The notes: a model not told the origin generated them from the sequence alone. 64,000 bases of DNA from Ornithinimicrobium ciconiae (GCF_007197575.1 NZ_CP041616.1:1798001-1862000); one strand, 5' to 3'. Positions 23,049-32,083 are shown, counted from the stretch's first letter. Made by a program: numbers and translations.

Positions 23049-25169
23049 GTGACTGAAACCCCGACCCCTCCCGTCGCAGCCAGGATCGAGCATGTGCGGG
23101 AGCACCATGGTGACAACGTCAGCGACCCCTATGAGTGGCTGCGTGAGAAGTCCAACGCCGAGGTGATCGCACACCTCGAGGCTGAGAACACCTATACCGA
23201 GGCGATGACCAGTCATCTGGGTGACCTCACGGAGGCAGTCTTCACCGAGATCAAGACCCGCACCCAGGAGACCGACCTGTCAGTGCCGGTGCGGCACGGC
23301 GACTGGTGGTACTACTCGCGCACCGTCGAGGGACAGCAGTACGCCATCCACTCCCGGATCGCCGTGGCCGACAGTCCCGACCGGCCCGAGGTCGCCGCTG
23401 ACGGGGTCCCCGCGCAGGAGCAGATCCTGCTGGACGGCAACCAGGAGGCACAGGGCGAGTCCTTCCTGTCCTATGGCGGCTTCGAGGTCAGCCACGACGC
23501 GATGCAGCTGGCCTACTCCGTGGACACCAGCGGCGACGAGCGTTTTGACGTGCGGATCAAGGACCTGAGCACCGGCCAGGTCACCGAGCCCGGCATCACC
23601 GGGGTGGGCTACGGCCTGGCCTGGTCGGCCGACGGGCGCTACCTGTTCTACACCCGGGTCGACGACGCCTGGCGTCCCTACCAGGTGTGGCGCCACGAGA
23701 TCGGCTCGCAGGACCCGGCGACCGCCGATGTGCTGGTCTTCCAGGAGGACGACGAGCGCTTCTGGATGGGCCTGGACACCTCCCGTGACGAGACGCACCT
23801 GCTCATCGGTCTGGGCACCAAGAACACCACCGAGTACCACCTGCTGCCGACCAGCGACCCGCTGGGTGACTTCCAGGTGGTCGCCCCCCGCGAGGAGGGC
23901 GTGGAGTATGCCGTGGAGGTCGCCAGCGACACCCTGTGGATCGTGCACAACCGCAACCACCGCGACTCCGAGCTGGCCCGGGCACCGCTGTCGGGGAGGT
24001 CGGCCCAGGACTGGAGCACCGTCATACCGGGCAGGGACGGGCAGCGGATCGCGGCAGTCGAGGCCTTCGCCACCCACCTGGCCGTCTCGCTGCGCACCGA
24101 CGGACTGTCCCAGGTGCTGGTCCTGCCGCTGGACGCGACCAGTGACACCGGTGTGGGTGCGGGCTACCAGGTGCCGGTCGAGGAGGTTGTCTACAGCATC
24201 GACACCGGCAGCAATCCGGCCTACGACACCGGGACGCTGCAGGTGGTCATCGAGTCTTTGGTGACGCCTCGCTCGGTCTTCGACCTCGACCTGGGCTCGG
24301 GTGAGCTGACGCTGCTCAAGAGGCAGCCTGTCCTCGGTGATTTCGACCCGGACGACTATGTGCAGCACCGCCTCTGGGCGACCGCCGCCGACGGCACTCA
24401 GGTGCCGATCTCGCTGGTGGCGCACAAGGACGTGGTCGCGGACGGGACCGCGGCCGGCGTGCTCTACGGCTACGGCTCCTACGAGATCTCCATCGACCCC
24501 TACTTCTCGGTGTCGCGGCTGTCCTATCTCGACCGCGGCATCGTCTACGCCATCGCCCACATCCGCGGCGGTGGGGAGATGGGTCGGGGCTGGTACGAAG
24601 CCGGTCGCATGGAGAACAAGAAGAACACCTTCACCGACTTCATCGCCTGCGCCGACGAGCTGGTCTCCTCGGGGTGGGTCGCCCCGGACCGGCTCGGTGC
24701 CGCCGGTGGCTCGGCAGGTGGCCTGCTGATGGGTGCCGTGCTCAACCTGGCGCCGGAGAAGTTCCGCGCGGTGCACGCTGCGGTGCCCTTCGTCGACGCA
24801 CTGACCACGATCCTGGACCCCTCACTGCCGCTGACGGTGGGGGAGTGGGAGGAGTGGGGCAACCCCCTGGAGCATGCCGATGTCTACGAGTACATGCGCT
24901 CCTACACCCCCTACGAGAACATCAGGGCGGTGGACTATCCGGCGATCCTGGCGACCACCGGTCTCAACGACACCCGGGTCTTCTATGTCGAACCGGCCAA
25001 GTGGGTGGCGCGACTGCGTGAGACGGTCACCTCCGACCCGGCGCACCGACCGATCCTGCTCAAGACGGAGATGGTCGCCGGCCACGGTGGCAAGACGGGC
25101 CGGTATGACGCGTGGCGGGAGACCGCTTTTGAGATCGCCTTCTTGATCGACCAGCTGGGCGCCGCCTGA
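23049..25169 (+). CDS. Oligopeptidase B (S9A prolyl oligopeptidase family)
   Basis: 706-aa serine peptidase cleaving short peptides after basic residues. The N-terminal seven-bladed propeller (DPYEWLREKSNAEVIAHLEAEN, then TWWYYSR-type blade motifs) gates a C-terminal alpha/beta hydrolase with Ser555 (GAAGGSAGGLLMG), Asp641 (TTGLNDTRV) and His679 (VAGHGGKTGR); spacings match the family. No signal peptide, so it is cytoplasmic. GTG start with TAGCCT 6 nt upstream. Its stop codon is the first of several in-frame stops created by a 15-bp tandem repeat. Confidence 0.92.
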   Translation: MTETPTPPVAARIEHVREHHGDNVSDPYEWLREKSNAEVIAHLEAENTYTEAMTSHLGDLTEAVFTEIKTRTQETDLSVPVRHGDWWYYSRTVEGQQYAIHSRIAVADSPDRPEVAADGVPAQEQILLDGNQEAQGESFLSYGGFEVSHDAMQLAYSVDTSGDERFDVRIKDLSTGQVTEPGITGVGYGLAWSADGRYLFYTRVDDAWRPYQVWRHEIGSQDPATADVLVFQEDDERFWMGLDTSRDETHLLIGLGTKNTTEYHLLPTSDPLGDFQVVAPREEGVEYAVEVASDTLWIVHNRNHRDSELARAPLSGRSAQDWSTVIPGRDGQRIAAVEAFATHLAVSLRTDGLSQVLVLPLDATSDTGVGAGYQVPVEEVVYSIDTGSNPAYDTGTLQVVIESLVTPRSVFDLDLGSGELTLLKRQPVLGDFDPDDYVQHRLWATAADGTQVPISLVAHKDVVADGTAAGVLYGYGSYEISIDPYFSVSRLSYLDRGIVYAIAHIRGGGEMGRGWYEAGRMENKKNTFTDFIACADELVSSGWVAPDRLGAAGGSAGGLLMGAVLNLAPEKFRAVHAAVPFVDALTTILDPSLPLTVGEWEEWGNPLEHADVYEYMRSYTPYENIRAVDYPAILATTGLNDTRVFYVEPAKWVARLRETVTSDPAHRPILLKTEMVAGHGGKTGRYDAWRETAFEIAFLIDQLGAA

Positions 25170-25233
25170 GCTCGCGCCGCCTGAGCTCGCGCCGCCTGAG
25201 TTCGCGCGGGCTGAGTTCGCGCCGCCGTGCGGC
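25159..25233 (+). repeat. 15-bp tandem repeat carrying the stop codon of oligopeptidase B
   Basis: Five 15-bp units from 25159 (25159, 25174, 25189, 25204, 25219), three nearly identical (GCGCCGCCTGAGCTC type). Since 15 is divisible by three, each of the first four units repeats the in-frame TGA. Confidence 0.9.
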
Positions 25234-25248
25234 ACGACGCAACTGTGC

Positions 25249-26955
25249 TCAGCTGCAGTCGATGGTGTTGCCAGACTCCACACCGTCCCGGAGCCAGTAG
25301 CCGTAGCCGCCGACGGACTCGGCGACCTCGCAGACTGAGTCCGTGTCATAGCCGACCCAGTGGTAGGTCGCGTAGATGTTGGCTGCGCCCGTGGAGGCCG
25401 ACGGACGGTTGAAGTTGTCGCACGACAGGTCCGTGCGCAGGTAGGCAGACCCAGGGTGCGCGTCCAAGGATGCCTGCACCTGGTCGGCGACATCAGAACC
25501 CACAAAGCTGTCGATAACCACCACACCAGCGCCGTCACAGTCGGGATAGGAGATCTGCTGGCTCACGTCGAGATCACCGGGCCGGAAGCTGCCGAAGTCT
25601 GAGCTGTCGACGAACGTGTGGACGGGTTCACTGGCCAGCACGGTGCTGCCCTGCATGACCCGCACCTCCCCGGAGGAGACGTCATAGGAGCCACCCCCGT
25701 CGACCACGCCCGACCAGCCGTAGGACGTCGCGACCGCGGGGGTGGTGATGGTCAGTCCGTCCCCGCGATTGAGTCCGTGATAGGTCAGCGAGCCATAGCT
25801 GTCGCAGATGATCGCGCGGAAGGAGTCGGTGTCGGCCAGGGCCACGAAGGAGCCCCGGTCGCGACAGTATGCCGAGTCAAAAGCGGCCGCGTCCGTGCCA
25901 GGGGCCGGGTTGGTCGACGAGCCGCCCGGTGGGGCGGGCGTGGTGCCAGGCGTGGTGCCTGAGGAGCCGGAGCCCGAACCGCCAGAGTCTGAGCTGCCGG
26001 TGTCTGAGCTGCCGGCGCCGGTGCCGTCCGAAGCCTGATGGCCTGAGCTGGATCCTGAGGCGCCCGACCCGGTGTCGGGGCTGTCAGCCAGCGGTGCCTC
26101 CGCGAGGGGCTCGCTGTCGTTGGTCGGAGTCGGCTGCACGGCTGGCTCGACGGGTGCGGGCTCCTCGTCGGTCAGGGCAGCCTCGTCGGCAACGGCACCA
26201 TCCTCGGAGCCGAGCAGGTCCTCGCGTCCACCCGCGCTGTGGAAGGTCGTGGGGGTGTCCTCTGGCTGGTTGAGCCACCAATAGGTGCCGCCGGCAGCGG
26301 CGGCGACCACCAGGGCACCGACGAGTCCCAGGACGACCGGAGCACGGCGAGCGCCGCTGTGCGGTGGCTGCGAGGACGATGCTGTCATCGCTGCGGCAGG
26401 TGCCACCGGGGCCGTGTCGTGTGCACTGGCGGCCGCAGGCGGGACGGACGCTGGCGCCATCGAGGCGGCAACGGGCAGCGGCATGGTGAGTGGCCCGGGG
26501 TCGCTGGGTGGGGCTTCCCCCAGCGCCTCCAGCACGTGCTGCAGGGTGGGGCGACGGGACGCGTCGTCGGCGATCATCGAGGTCACGATCAAGGGCAGGG
26601 CTGACGATGGTCCAGAGGTGGTGTTCCGGCCCGTGTAGCCATCCAGTGCTCGCATCAGCTGGCCCAGACTGTAGACGTCCTCGGGCGGCTGGGGCGCCCT
26701 GACTCCATGCTCCGGTGCTGCTGGCCAGTTCGACGGTCGTTCTTGGGGATGGGGGCCTGCGAGGGTGACGGCGCCGACCTCGTTGTGCTCGGACACCGTG
26801 ACGAAGACGGTGTGCGGCCCCACGTCACCGTGCGCAATGCCCTGGTCGTGCGCCGCGACCAGCTGATGGGCGACGGCCCGACCGACCGCCACCGTCGCCT
26901 GTGACCGCAGAGGCACACCGGAACTCATCAACGCCACGATGGACTGTTCACTCAT
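25249..26955 (-). CDS. Transmembrane pseudokinase with secreted C-terminal domain
   Basis: 568 aa. Residues 1-145 resemble only the C-lobe of a Hanks-type kinase: AAHDQGIAHGDVGPHTVFV (HGD 42-44 in place of HRD), PPEDVYSLGQLM (93-101) and SRRPTLQHVLEAL. The N-lobe (Gly loop and VAIK lysine) and the DFG motif are missing, so catalysis is unlikely. A Pro/Ala linker, one membrane helix (about 206-227), an extracytoplasmic Ser/Gly/Pro-rich stalk (about 285-365) and a folded 205-aa outer domain with six cysteines follow. ATG 26955 has GAGGGG upstream; the longer open frame to 27501 overlaps the divergent gene. It may bind rather than modify a partner. Confidence 0.75.
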   Translation of the reverse strand: MSEQSIVALMSSGVPLRSQATVAVGRAVAHQLVAAHDQGIAHGDVGPHTVFVTVSEHNEVGAVTLAGPHPQERPSNWPAAPEHGVRAPQPPEDVYSLGQLMRALDGYTGRNTTSGPSSALPLIVTSMIADDASRRPTLQHVLEALGEAPPSDPGPLTMPLPVAASMAPASVPPAAASAHDTAPVAPAAAMTASSSQPPHSGARRAPVVLGLVGALVVAAAAGGTYWWLNQPEDTPTTFHSAGGREDLLGSEDGAVADEAALTDEEPAPVEPAVQPTPTNDSEPLAEAPLADSPDTGSGASGSSSGHQASDGTGAGSSDTGSSDSGGSGSGSSGTTPGTTPAPPGGSSTNPAPGTDAAAFDSAYCRDRGSFVALADTDSFRAIICDSYGSLTYHGLNRGDGLTITTPAVATSYGWSGVVDGGGSYDVSSGEVRVMQGSTVLASEPVHTFVDSSDFGSFRPGDLDVSQQISYPDCDGAGVVVIDSFVGSDVADQVQASLDAHPGSAYLRTDLSCDNFNRPSASTGAANIYATYHWVGYDTDSVCEVAESVGGYGYWLRDGVESGNTIDCS

Positions 26956-27051
26956 AGGGACCCCTCGAGCAGGTTGAAGTTGAGACGCAGGGACACGGTC
27001 CGTGGACACTGGCCCTGACAGAGCACCACATCCGTGTCGCGTTGCAGTCGC

Positions 27052-27108
27052 GCTTGTGTCGCGACCCGGCCCCGCGCGGTCCAGGCACGACGCTCGCGCG
27101 ACACAAGC
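27052..27108. promoter_or_regulatory. Inverted repeat between divergent genes
   Basis: GCTTGTGTCGCG (27052-27063) and its exact reverse complement (27097-27108) are separated by 33 nt. A near-copy of CTCGCGCGACA also recurs at 27093 and 27115. This lies in the 219-nt region between the pseudokinase and the zinc-ribbon membrane protein and could bind a regulator of both. Confidence 0.5.
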
Positions 27109-27174
27109 ACGACACTCGCGCGACAGTGATCTGGTGTCATCCGCCACGTGCCTATCGAGGGGAGCCAGCCCACC

Positions 27175-28779
27175 ATGAACTTCTGCACCTCCTGCGGATC
27201 GCCGGCCGGTGATGGCCGGTTCTGTGGCAACTGCGGCTCGCCGCTGACGGCCGCGACCGACCAGCAGCCGACCGACCAGCAGCCGACCGACCAGCAGCCG
27301 ACCGACCAGCAGCCGACCGACCAGCAGCCGAGTGGACAGCAGCCGGGTGGACAGGCACCAGGCGGGGCGCACCACGACTCGGTGCAGCCGCAGAACCCCC
27401 AGCCCTGGGACCCGGGGGCTGCGGTTTCCCAGCAGCTTGCACCGGACAGTCCATCTGGGGTGAGCGCCCCGGCAGTGGCGGGGAACGAGTCGCACGAGCA
27501 CTGGGTCTCGCTCACGACACCGGCTTCCTCCGCAGAGACGGGCCAGCTGGCCACGCCGAGCACCTCCCTGGCCACGCCGAGGACCTCCCTGGCCGGGTCC
27601 GGAGACCTCGGGGACGTGATCCGGTCCAACCCCGGACCGGCGTTGCGGGCCGGTGCTGTCCTGGTGCTGGTGATCATCGCGCTGATCAAACCGTGGGAGC
27701 TCACCGCCCTCGGACTGTGGGGGGCCACCGAGAGCAACGCCGCGGCTGGCAACGGCTGGGCGCTGCTGGCGCTGCTGCTCGTGGCCGTGGCCGCCGCGAT
27801 CGGTTTCTTCGCCGACAACGTCAGGACGCTGGAGCTGCCGATCGAGCCCCGCGTGCTGCAGGCGGTGCTCGTCGCACCCTTGGCAGTCCTGGCTGTGATC
27901 GCCATGATCCGCATGCTCGCCGAGGAGTCGGTGATGGGGCCATCAGTGGCGATCGGGCTGGTGGCGGCCATCCTCGCGGTCCAGATCGGTGCGCCGCTCC
28001 CGGAGGCGAGCACCGCCCGTCAGACCGCGATGGTGCTGCTCGTCTTCGGTGCCGTGCTGACCCTGTGGCAGCTGCGCGGGATCGTGGAGCTCGGACGGGT
28101 GGACGGGATGCTGGCAGTCATCCTGTTCATCACCGTCGGGTGGATCCCGCTGCTGGCAGCCTGGTTCGTCATGGGCCTGCGCGAGCACAAGCCGGCGGAG
28201 TGGGCGGCGCTGATCGTCTTTGGGGCGGCCCTGCTGGCGGCGATGCTCCTGGTGTCCGGGGGTGCCGACGTCGGGCTCACCCTGCTGCTGGCAGGCGCCA
28301 CCGTCGCGACCGCTCCCGGGCTGGCGAGCCTGATGCAGATGTCCCCGGACCCTGCGGACCGCTGGTTGCAGTGGGCCGCCGGTGTCATGGTCCTGTGGAT
28401 GGTCGGCGGTGCGGTCATGTGTGTGATCGGGCTGTTCGGGGCGATCCAACTCAGCGGCTCCGGCATCGGCGTCGGTGCTCTGGTCTGGATCGGGCTGTGG
28501 GGCGCGGCGACAGCCATCGTGGCCGGTGTCGCCCGCAACAAGCTCGTGGAGGATCCCGCGGTGGGCCGCATGATCGCCGTGATCTTCGCGGCCGTCTCGG
28601 TGCTGATCTATGTCGTCTCGTTGGCGGCGATCGACGCTGACCTCACCGAACCGGCCACCCTCCTGGTGGGACTCACGGTGCCGGTCGTCATCGTCCTGAT
28701 GCTGGCGGTCCCTGGCTCGGTGAACCGGCGCTATGGCAACCTGCTGCCGACGAGCACCTCTGGTCGCGTCGTCGACTAA
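27175..28779 (+). CDS. Zinc-ribbon polytopic membrane protein
   Basis: 534 aa, no named family recognised. N-terminal zinc ribbon (C4-x2-C7...C17-x2-C20: FCTSCGSP, FCGNCGSP), a linker with five TDQQP repeats (residues 28-52), a Ser/Thr/Pro-rich stretch to about 150, then about 11 hydrophobic membrane segments (from about 155 to the end). GAGGGGAG is 11 nt before ATG 27175; an in-frame GTG at 27148 precedes that ribosome-binding site and is less likely. Divergent from the pseudokinase, with which it may share control. Function unknown. Confidence 0.75.
   Translation: MNFCTSCGSPAGDGRFCGNCGSPLTAATDQQPTDQQPTDQQPTDQQPTDQQPSGQQPGGQAPGGAHHDSVQPQNPQPWDPGAAVSQQLAPDSPSGVSAPAVAGNESHEHWVSLTTPASSAETGQLATPSTSLATPRTSLAGSGDLGDVIRSNPGPALRAGAVLVLVIIALIKPWELTALGLWGATESNAAAGNGWALLALLLVAVAAAIGFFADNVRTLELPIEPRVLQAVLVAPLAVLAVIAMIRMLAEESVMGPSVAIGLVAAILAVQIGAPLPEASTARQTAMVLLVFGAVLTLWQLRGIVELGRVDGMLAVILFITVGWIPLLAAWFVMGLREHKPAEWAALIVFGAALLAAMLLVSGGADVGLTLLLAGATVATAPGLASLMQMSPDPADRWLQWAAGVMVLWMVGGAVMCVIGLFGAIQLSGSGIGVGALVWIGLWGAATAIVAGVARNKLVEDPAVGRMIAVIFAAVSVLIYVVSLAAIDADLTEPATLLVGLTVPVVIVLMLAVPGSVNRRYGNLLPTSTSGRVVD
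27256..27345 (+). repeat. 15-bp coding repeat (TDQQP)
   Basis: Five identical-frame 15-bp units encoding TDQQP plus one variant (SGQQP). Likely a length-variable linker between the zinc ribbon and the membrane part. Confidence 0.9.
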
Positions 28780-28798
28780 CCAGGTGCTCCGACTGACG

Positions 28799-29131
28799 TC
28801 AGGCGCGGGTCGCGACGGTGAGCAGGACCGCTGCGTCGGAGAGAGCGGCCAGATCGTGTCGGGCCGCCGGGATCACCAGAAAGTCGCCGGCGCTGCCCTC
28901 CCAGACGTCATCACCAGCGCCGAGGCGGACCTGACCGCGCAGGACCTGCAACGTCGCCTCGCCTGGTGTCTCGTGCTCATTGAGCGATCTGCCCTCGACC
29001 AGCACGATCAGCGTCTGTCGCAGGTCGTGGTCGTGTCCGCCATGAAGTGTCACCGCCGCCCGCCCACTACTGGCCGCGTGTGCTTTCGCGAGCTGCTCGT
29101 CGATGAGCTTGACCACAGAGGTGGACTCCAT
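28799..29131 (-). CDS. Small cupin-domain protein
   Basis: 110-aa single-domain cupin, a beta-barrel of about the minimal size. The metal-site motifs are degenerate: GGHDHDLRQTLIVLVEGRSLNEHETPGEATLQVLRGQV retains H-x-H and the E-H-x6-E-x7-G pattern of motif 1, and GDFLVIPAARHDLAAL matches motif 2 (P and H present). It may bind metal, but the substrate is unknown. Leaderless signal: TAGGGT 6 nt before the ATG at 29131. It converges with the zinc-ribbon gene (19 nt apart). Confidence 0.85.
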   Translation of the reverse strand: MESTSVVKLIDEQLAKAHAASSGRAAVTLHGGHDHDLRQTLIVLVEGRSLNEHETPGEATLQVLRGQVRLGAGDDVWEGSAGDFLVIPAARHDLAALSDAAVLLTVATRA

Positions 29132-29137
29132 GGTCGC

Positions 29138-29143
29138 ACCCTA
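29138..29143 (-). promoter_or_regulatory. Leaderless -10 box of the cupin gene
   Basis: TAGGGT on the minus strand, 6 nt before ATG 29131. Confidence 0.5.
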
Positions 29144-29220
29144 CCAATCGTCCTCGTGCTGGGTGAGCGGCGTGAGTGCCGCCCAGACCACTTCGCGTCG
29201 CTGTCTGCCATGCTGGGCAG

Positions 29221-29682
29221 GTGCCGGAACGTGCCTGCCAGTTCTGCGCGATCATCCGCGGTCAGGAGCCTGCGGAGATCGTGCTGGACACCCCTGAGGT
29301 GCTGGCCTTCCTGGACCGGCGTCCCGTCTTCAAGGGCCATCTCCTGGTGGTGCCGCGGGACCACGTCGAGACGTTGACCGACCTGCCCGACCCATTGCTC
29401 GAGCCGGTCTTCTCCGCAGCCCGTCTGATGGCCGCGACTGTCAAGACAGCGCTGGGCTGCACGGGTTCCTTTGTGGCGCTGAACAACACGGTCAGCCAGT
29501 CCGTCCCGCACCTGCACGTGCACGTGGTGCCCCGCACCAAGGGCGACGGGTTGCGTGGATTCTTCTGGCCGCGGACGACCTATGAGGACGGTGAGATGAC
29601 CGAGTATGCCGACCGGCTGCGGGCCGCCCTCACCGACCAGACCGGGGCGGACGGCATACGAGAAGGAGATCAGCGTGAGTGA
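29221..29682 (+). CDS. HIT family protein (histidine-triad nucleotide hydrolase)
   Basis: 153-aa HIT protein with the signature SVPHLHVHVVPR (H-x-H-x-H) and the N-terminal CQFCAIIRGQEPAEIV segment typical of bacterial HIT hydrolases that split nucleoside phosphoramidates or AMP conjugates. GTG 29221 is chosen because it starts directly at the conserved Cys pair; CATGCT 6 nt upstream could act as a weak leaderless -10 box. An in-frame start at 29176 lacks conservation. Overlaps the next gene by 8 nt. Confidence 0.88.
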   Translation: MPERACQFCAIIRGQEPAEIVLDTPEVLAFLDRRPVFKGHLLVVPRDHVETLTDLPDPLLEPVFSAARLMAATVKTALGCTGSFVALNNTVSQSVPHLHVHVVPRTKGDGLRGFFWPRTTYEDGEMTEYADRLRAALTDQTGADGIREGDQRE

Positions 29683-30649
29683 CGTGCGCCCGCCGGACCC
29701 GGTCCCTGACGGCGTCGCCGCGGACCTGGCCGGGCTGCGGAGCGCGCTCGAGGCGCAACTGGTGCCCCGCACCCCCGACAACCTGTTGATCGGCACCTGG
29801 AACATCCGCCACCTGGGTGGTTACACCGACAAGTGGACCGCGACGGACGGCGACTCACCGAAGCGGGACTGGCACTCCATGGCGGCCCTGGCGGAGGTGA
29901 TCCGGCGTTTCGACGTGACCGCGATCCAGGAGACCCGGCGGGACACCTCCGCGCTGTTTGCGATCCTGTCCCTGCTGGGGGACGACTTCCGGGTGATCGC
30001 CTCGGACGTGACCGAGGGCGACAAGGGCAATGACGAGCGGTTGGCCTACATCTATGACGCGACCCGGGTGCAACCCTCCGGTCTGGTCGGGGAGATCGTG
30101 CTGCCCGCGGACGCTGAGGGCGAGGTGAAGCAGTTTGCCCGCACCCCCTATGCCGCGGGGTTCGTGCGCAATGGGGTGGAGTTCATCCTCACGACCGTGC
30201 ATGTGCTGTGGGGCAAGCGACCTGACGACCGGCTGCCGGAGCTCACTGCGTTCGCGGAGTGGATGCGCAGCTGGGCCGACCGCCCCAAGGACTGGAACCG
30301 CAACCTGATGGTGCTCGGAGACTTCAACATCGACCGCTACGAGGACCCGTTGTGGCAGGCGTTCTTCGCCACCGGGCTGTCCCCGCCGGCGGTGCTGCAC
30401 GACGTGCACCGGACGATCTTCGACAACGACTTCGATCGGCACTTCTATGACCAGATCTCGTGGTTCACGCCGACGCTGGCGGACGGCACGACGGTCTCGC
30501 GGCTCGAGGGGCTGGAGTTCGACCAGGTCGGTGGCAATGTCGACTTTCTGCCCCATGTCCTCACCGGGTCTGGGTTGGACAAGCAGCAGATGTCCTGGCG
30601 GATCAGTGACCACTACCCGCTGTGGCTGGAGTTCCTCGTCAGCGAGTGA
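29675..30649 (+). CDS. Endonuclease/exonuclease/phosphatase (EEP) fold protein
   Basis: 324-aa cytoplasmic EEP-superfamily protein. The metal and catalytic landmarks are present: GTWNIRHLGG, AIQETRRD (metal Glu), LGDFNIDRYEDPLW (Asp/Asn pair) and ISDHYPLWLEF (terminal DH). No signal peptide, so not a typical secreted DNase. GTG 29675 follows AGAAGGAGAT, a strong ribosome-binding site, and overlaps the HIT gene, indicating coupled expression. Nuclease versus phosphodiesterase activity cannot be told from sequence. Confidence 0.85.
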   Translation: MSDVRPPDPVPDGVAADLAGLRSALEAQLVPRTPDNLLIGTWNIRHLGGYTDKWTATDGDSPKRDWHSMAALAEVIRRFDVTAIQETRRDTSALFAILSLLGDDFRVIASDVTEGDKGNDERLAYIYDATRVQPSGLVGEIVLPADAEGEVKQFARTPYAAGFVRNGVEFILTTVHVLWGKRPDDRLPELTAFAEWMRSWADRPKDWNRNLMVLGDFNIDRYEDPLWQAFFATGLSPPAVLHDVHRTIFDNDFDRHFYDQISWFTPTLADGTTVSRLEGLEFDQVGGNVDFLPHVLTGSGLDKQQMSWRISDHYPLWLEFLVSE

Positions 30650-30739
30650 CGGGTGCCGGGACAGTTTCCGCCTCAGCGGGCGACCGGCAATGTCCTGCAG
30701 TGCCAAGGTGTGAAGGGACCAAACCTCCCCACACAGAGG

Positions 30740-31474
30740 TCAGGCGATGAAGACCGTGGTCTGCGTCCCGACGAACTCATAGCCCAGCACCTGCGCGAGG
30801 CGCTTGGACGCCTCGTTGTCCCACCGGGCCCGCCACTGCGGGACCAGTCCGGCGTCGAGCGCGGCGTTGGTGCCGGCCGCCGCGGCCAGCACCCCATAGC
30901 CCCGGCCGCGCGCCTTCGAGCTGGTCAGCACGCCCATGTGGGCCAGGGCATCGGCCCACACCAGATAGCCGGACCCGGCCAGCGGCTCGCCGTCGGGAGC
31001 GTCCAGCAGGATCCAGCGGTGCGGCATGCTGCTCAGCCCGACCTCCTCGACGTCCTCGTCAGAGCACGCCGCCTCCAGGGCGGCGACGGCGGCCCCGTCC
31101 TGGCTGATCGGCAGGTCCGCGTGCTCGACCCGGTCGTCGGTGTAGGACAGCTCGGCGGACCCCAACGGTCGGGCGCCGTGGTCGGCGGCGAGGCTCATCA
31201 GGACCGGGAGCAGCGCGAGCTGGTCGTCGGGCACGGTGCTCGCCCGGTCAAGTGCCCACCGCGGTCCGCTCAGGATGCCCTGACCGAAGACTCGCACGAA
31301 GGAGACGGTCTCCGCCTCCGCCACCTCACGCACCAGCCGTGGGAACGTGCCGGACGTCGGGACAGCGGAGTCCGCGCCCGACTCTGCGGCTTCTGCCGGC
31401 CCGGTGCCCAGTTCAGCGACGCCGAGCAACTGGGCCCAGGCACGCCGGATGGTCTGTTGTGTGCTCCCTTTCAC
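30740..31474 (-). CDS. GNAT-type acetyltransferase
   Basis: 244 aa. The C-terminal half carries a GNAT fold with the acyl-CoA loop in [19 protein letters not shown] and the closing helix-strand [25 protein letters not shown]. The N-terminal half (about 1-120) is a divergent, possibly second, GNAT-like unit. Substrate unknown. The GTG start at 31474 is supported by TAGCCT 7 nt upstream; the frame is open to 31534 but that stretch overlaps the divergent promoter. Divergent from the PEBP gene with a back-to-back pair of TAGCCT boxes. Confidence 0.78.
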   Translation of the reverse strand: MKGSTQQTIRRAWAQLLGVAELGTGPAEAAESGADSAVPTSGTFPRLVREVAEAETVSFVRVFGQGILSGPRWALDRASTVPDDQLALLPVLMSLAADHGARPLGSAELSYTDDRVEHADLPISQDGAAVAALEAACSDEDVEEVGLSSMPHRWILLDAPDGEPLAGSGYLVWADALAHMGVLTSSKARGRGYGVLAAAAGTNAALDAGLVPQWRARWDNEASKRLAQVLGYEFVGTQTTVFIA

Positions 31475-31481
31475 ACCCCCG

Positions 31482-31487
31482 AGGCTA
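31482..31487 (-). promoter_or_regulatory. Leaderless -10 box of the acetyltransferase gene
   Basis: TAGCCT on the minus strand, 7 nt before GTG 31474. Confidence 0.55.
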
Positions 31488-31523
31488 TCGGCACCCCGCC
31501 TGGCCGAACCGGGCACCAGTGGA

Positions 31524-31529
31524 TAGCCT
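31524..31529 (+). promoter_or_regulatory. Leaderless -10 box of the PEBP gene
   Basis: TAGCCT, 7 nt before ATG 31537; mirror image of the box at 31482. Confidence 0.55.
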
Positions 31530-31536
31530 CGCAAGC

Positions 31537-32061
31537 ATGAGCCTCGATCGACCCGTCACGCCCGATCCCTACGACCTGCTGCCGGCAGTGCCCTCGTTCA
31601 CGGTGACCAGCGCCGACGTCACCGACGGGCAGCCGCTGAAGGACGACCAGGTGGCCGCACTGGGCAACAACATCTCACCGCAGCTGAGCTGGTCCGACAT
31701 CCCGGAGGGCACCAAGTCCTTCGTCGTGACCTGCTTCGACCCGGACGCGCCGACCCCGTCGGGCTACTGGCACTGGGTGCTGGTAGACCTGCCGGCGGAC
31801 GTGACCGCGCTGGAGACCGGAGCTGCCGCGGGCGAGCTGCCGGGCAGCGCCTTCCACGTCCGCAACGACGGCGGCGAGGCTGGCTTCGGGGGTGCTGCGC
31901 CGCCAGAGGGTGACCAGGTGCACCGCTACTTCTTCGTCGTGCACGCCGTCGGCGAGGAGTCCCTGGGCGTCACCGCCGACGCCTCACCCGCGGTCGTCTC
32001 CTTCAACCTGGCGTTCAAGACCCTCGGCCGGGCGATCATTACCGGCACCTACCAGCACTGA
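31537..32061 (+). CDS. YbhB/YbcL family PEBP-like protein
   Basis: 174-aa phosphatidylethanolamine-binding-protein fold. The ligand-site motif [19 protein letters not shown] and the second conserved stretch ([21 protein letters not shown], GxxPPxGxxHRY type) are intact. It is cytoplasmic (no signal peptide). Bacterial members have no settled function; kinase regulation is known for eukaryotic relatives only. ATG 31537 is set by the TAGCCT box. The C-terminus ITGTYQH is the family's normal end. Confidence 0.92.
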   Translation: MSLDRPVTPDPYDLLPAVPSFTVTSADVTDGQPLKDDQVAALGNNISPQLSWSDIPEGTKSFVVTCFDPDAPTPSGYWHWVLVDLPADVTALETGAAAGELPGSAFHVRNDGGEAGFGGAAPPEGDQVHRYFFVVHAVGEESLGVTADASPAVVSFNLAFKTLGRAIITGTYQH

Positions 32062-32083
32062 GGGCACGGGCCTGCCTGCGAGA

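Noticed and set aside
25300..26200. Plus-strand open frames opposite the pseudokinase's outer domain
   Set aside because: They mirror the Ser/Gly/Pro stalk and lack start signals; the minus-strand gene has membrane topology and a ribosome-binding site.
27256..27345. Possible CRISPR-like repeat
   Set aside because: Contiguous 15-bp units without spacers, in frame and coding TDQQP; it is a coding minisatellite.
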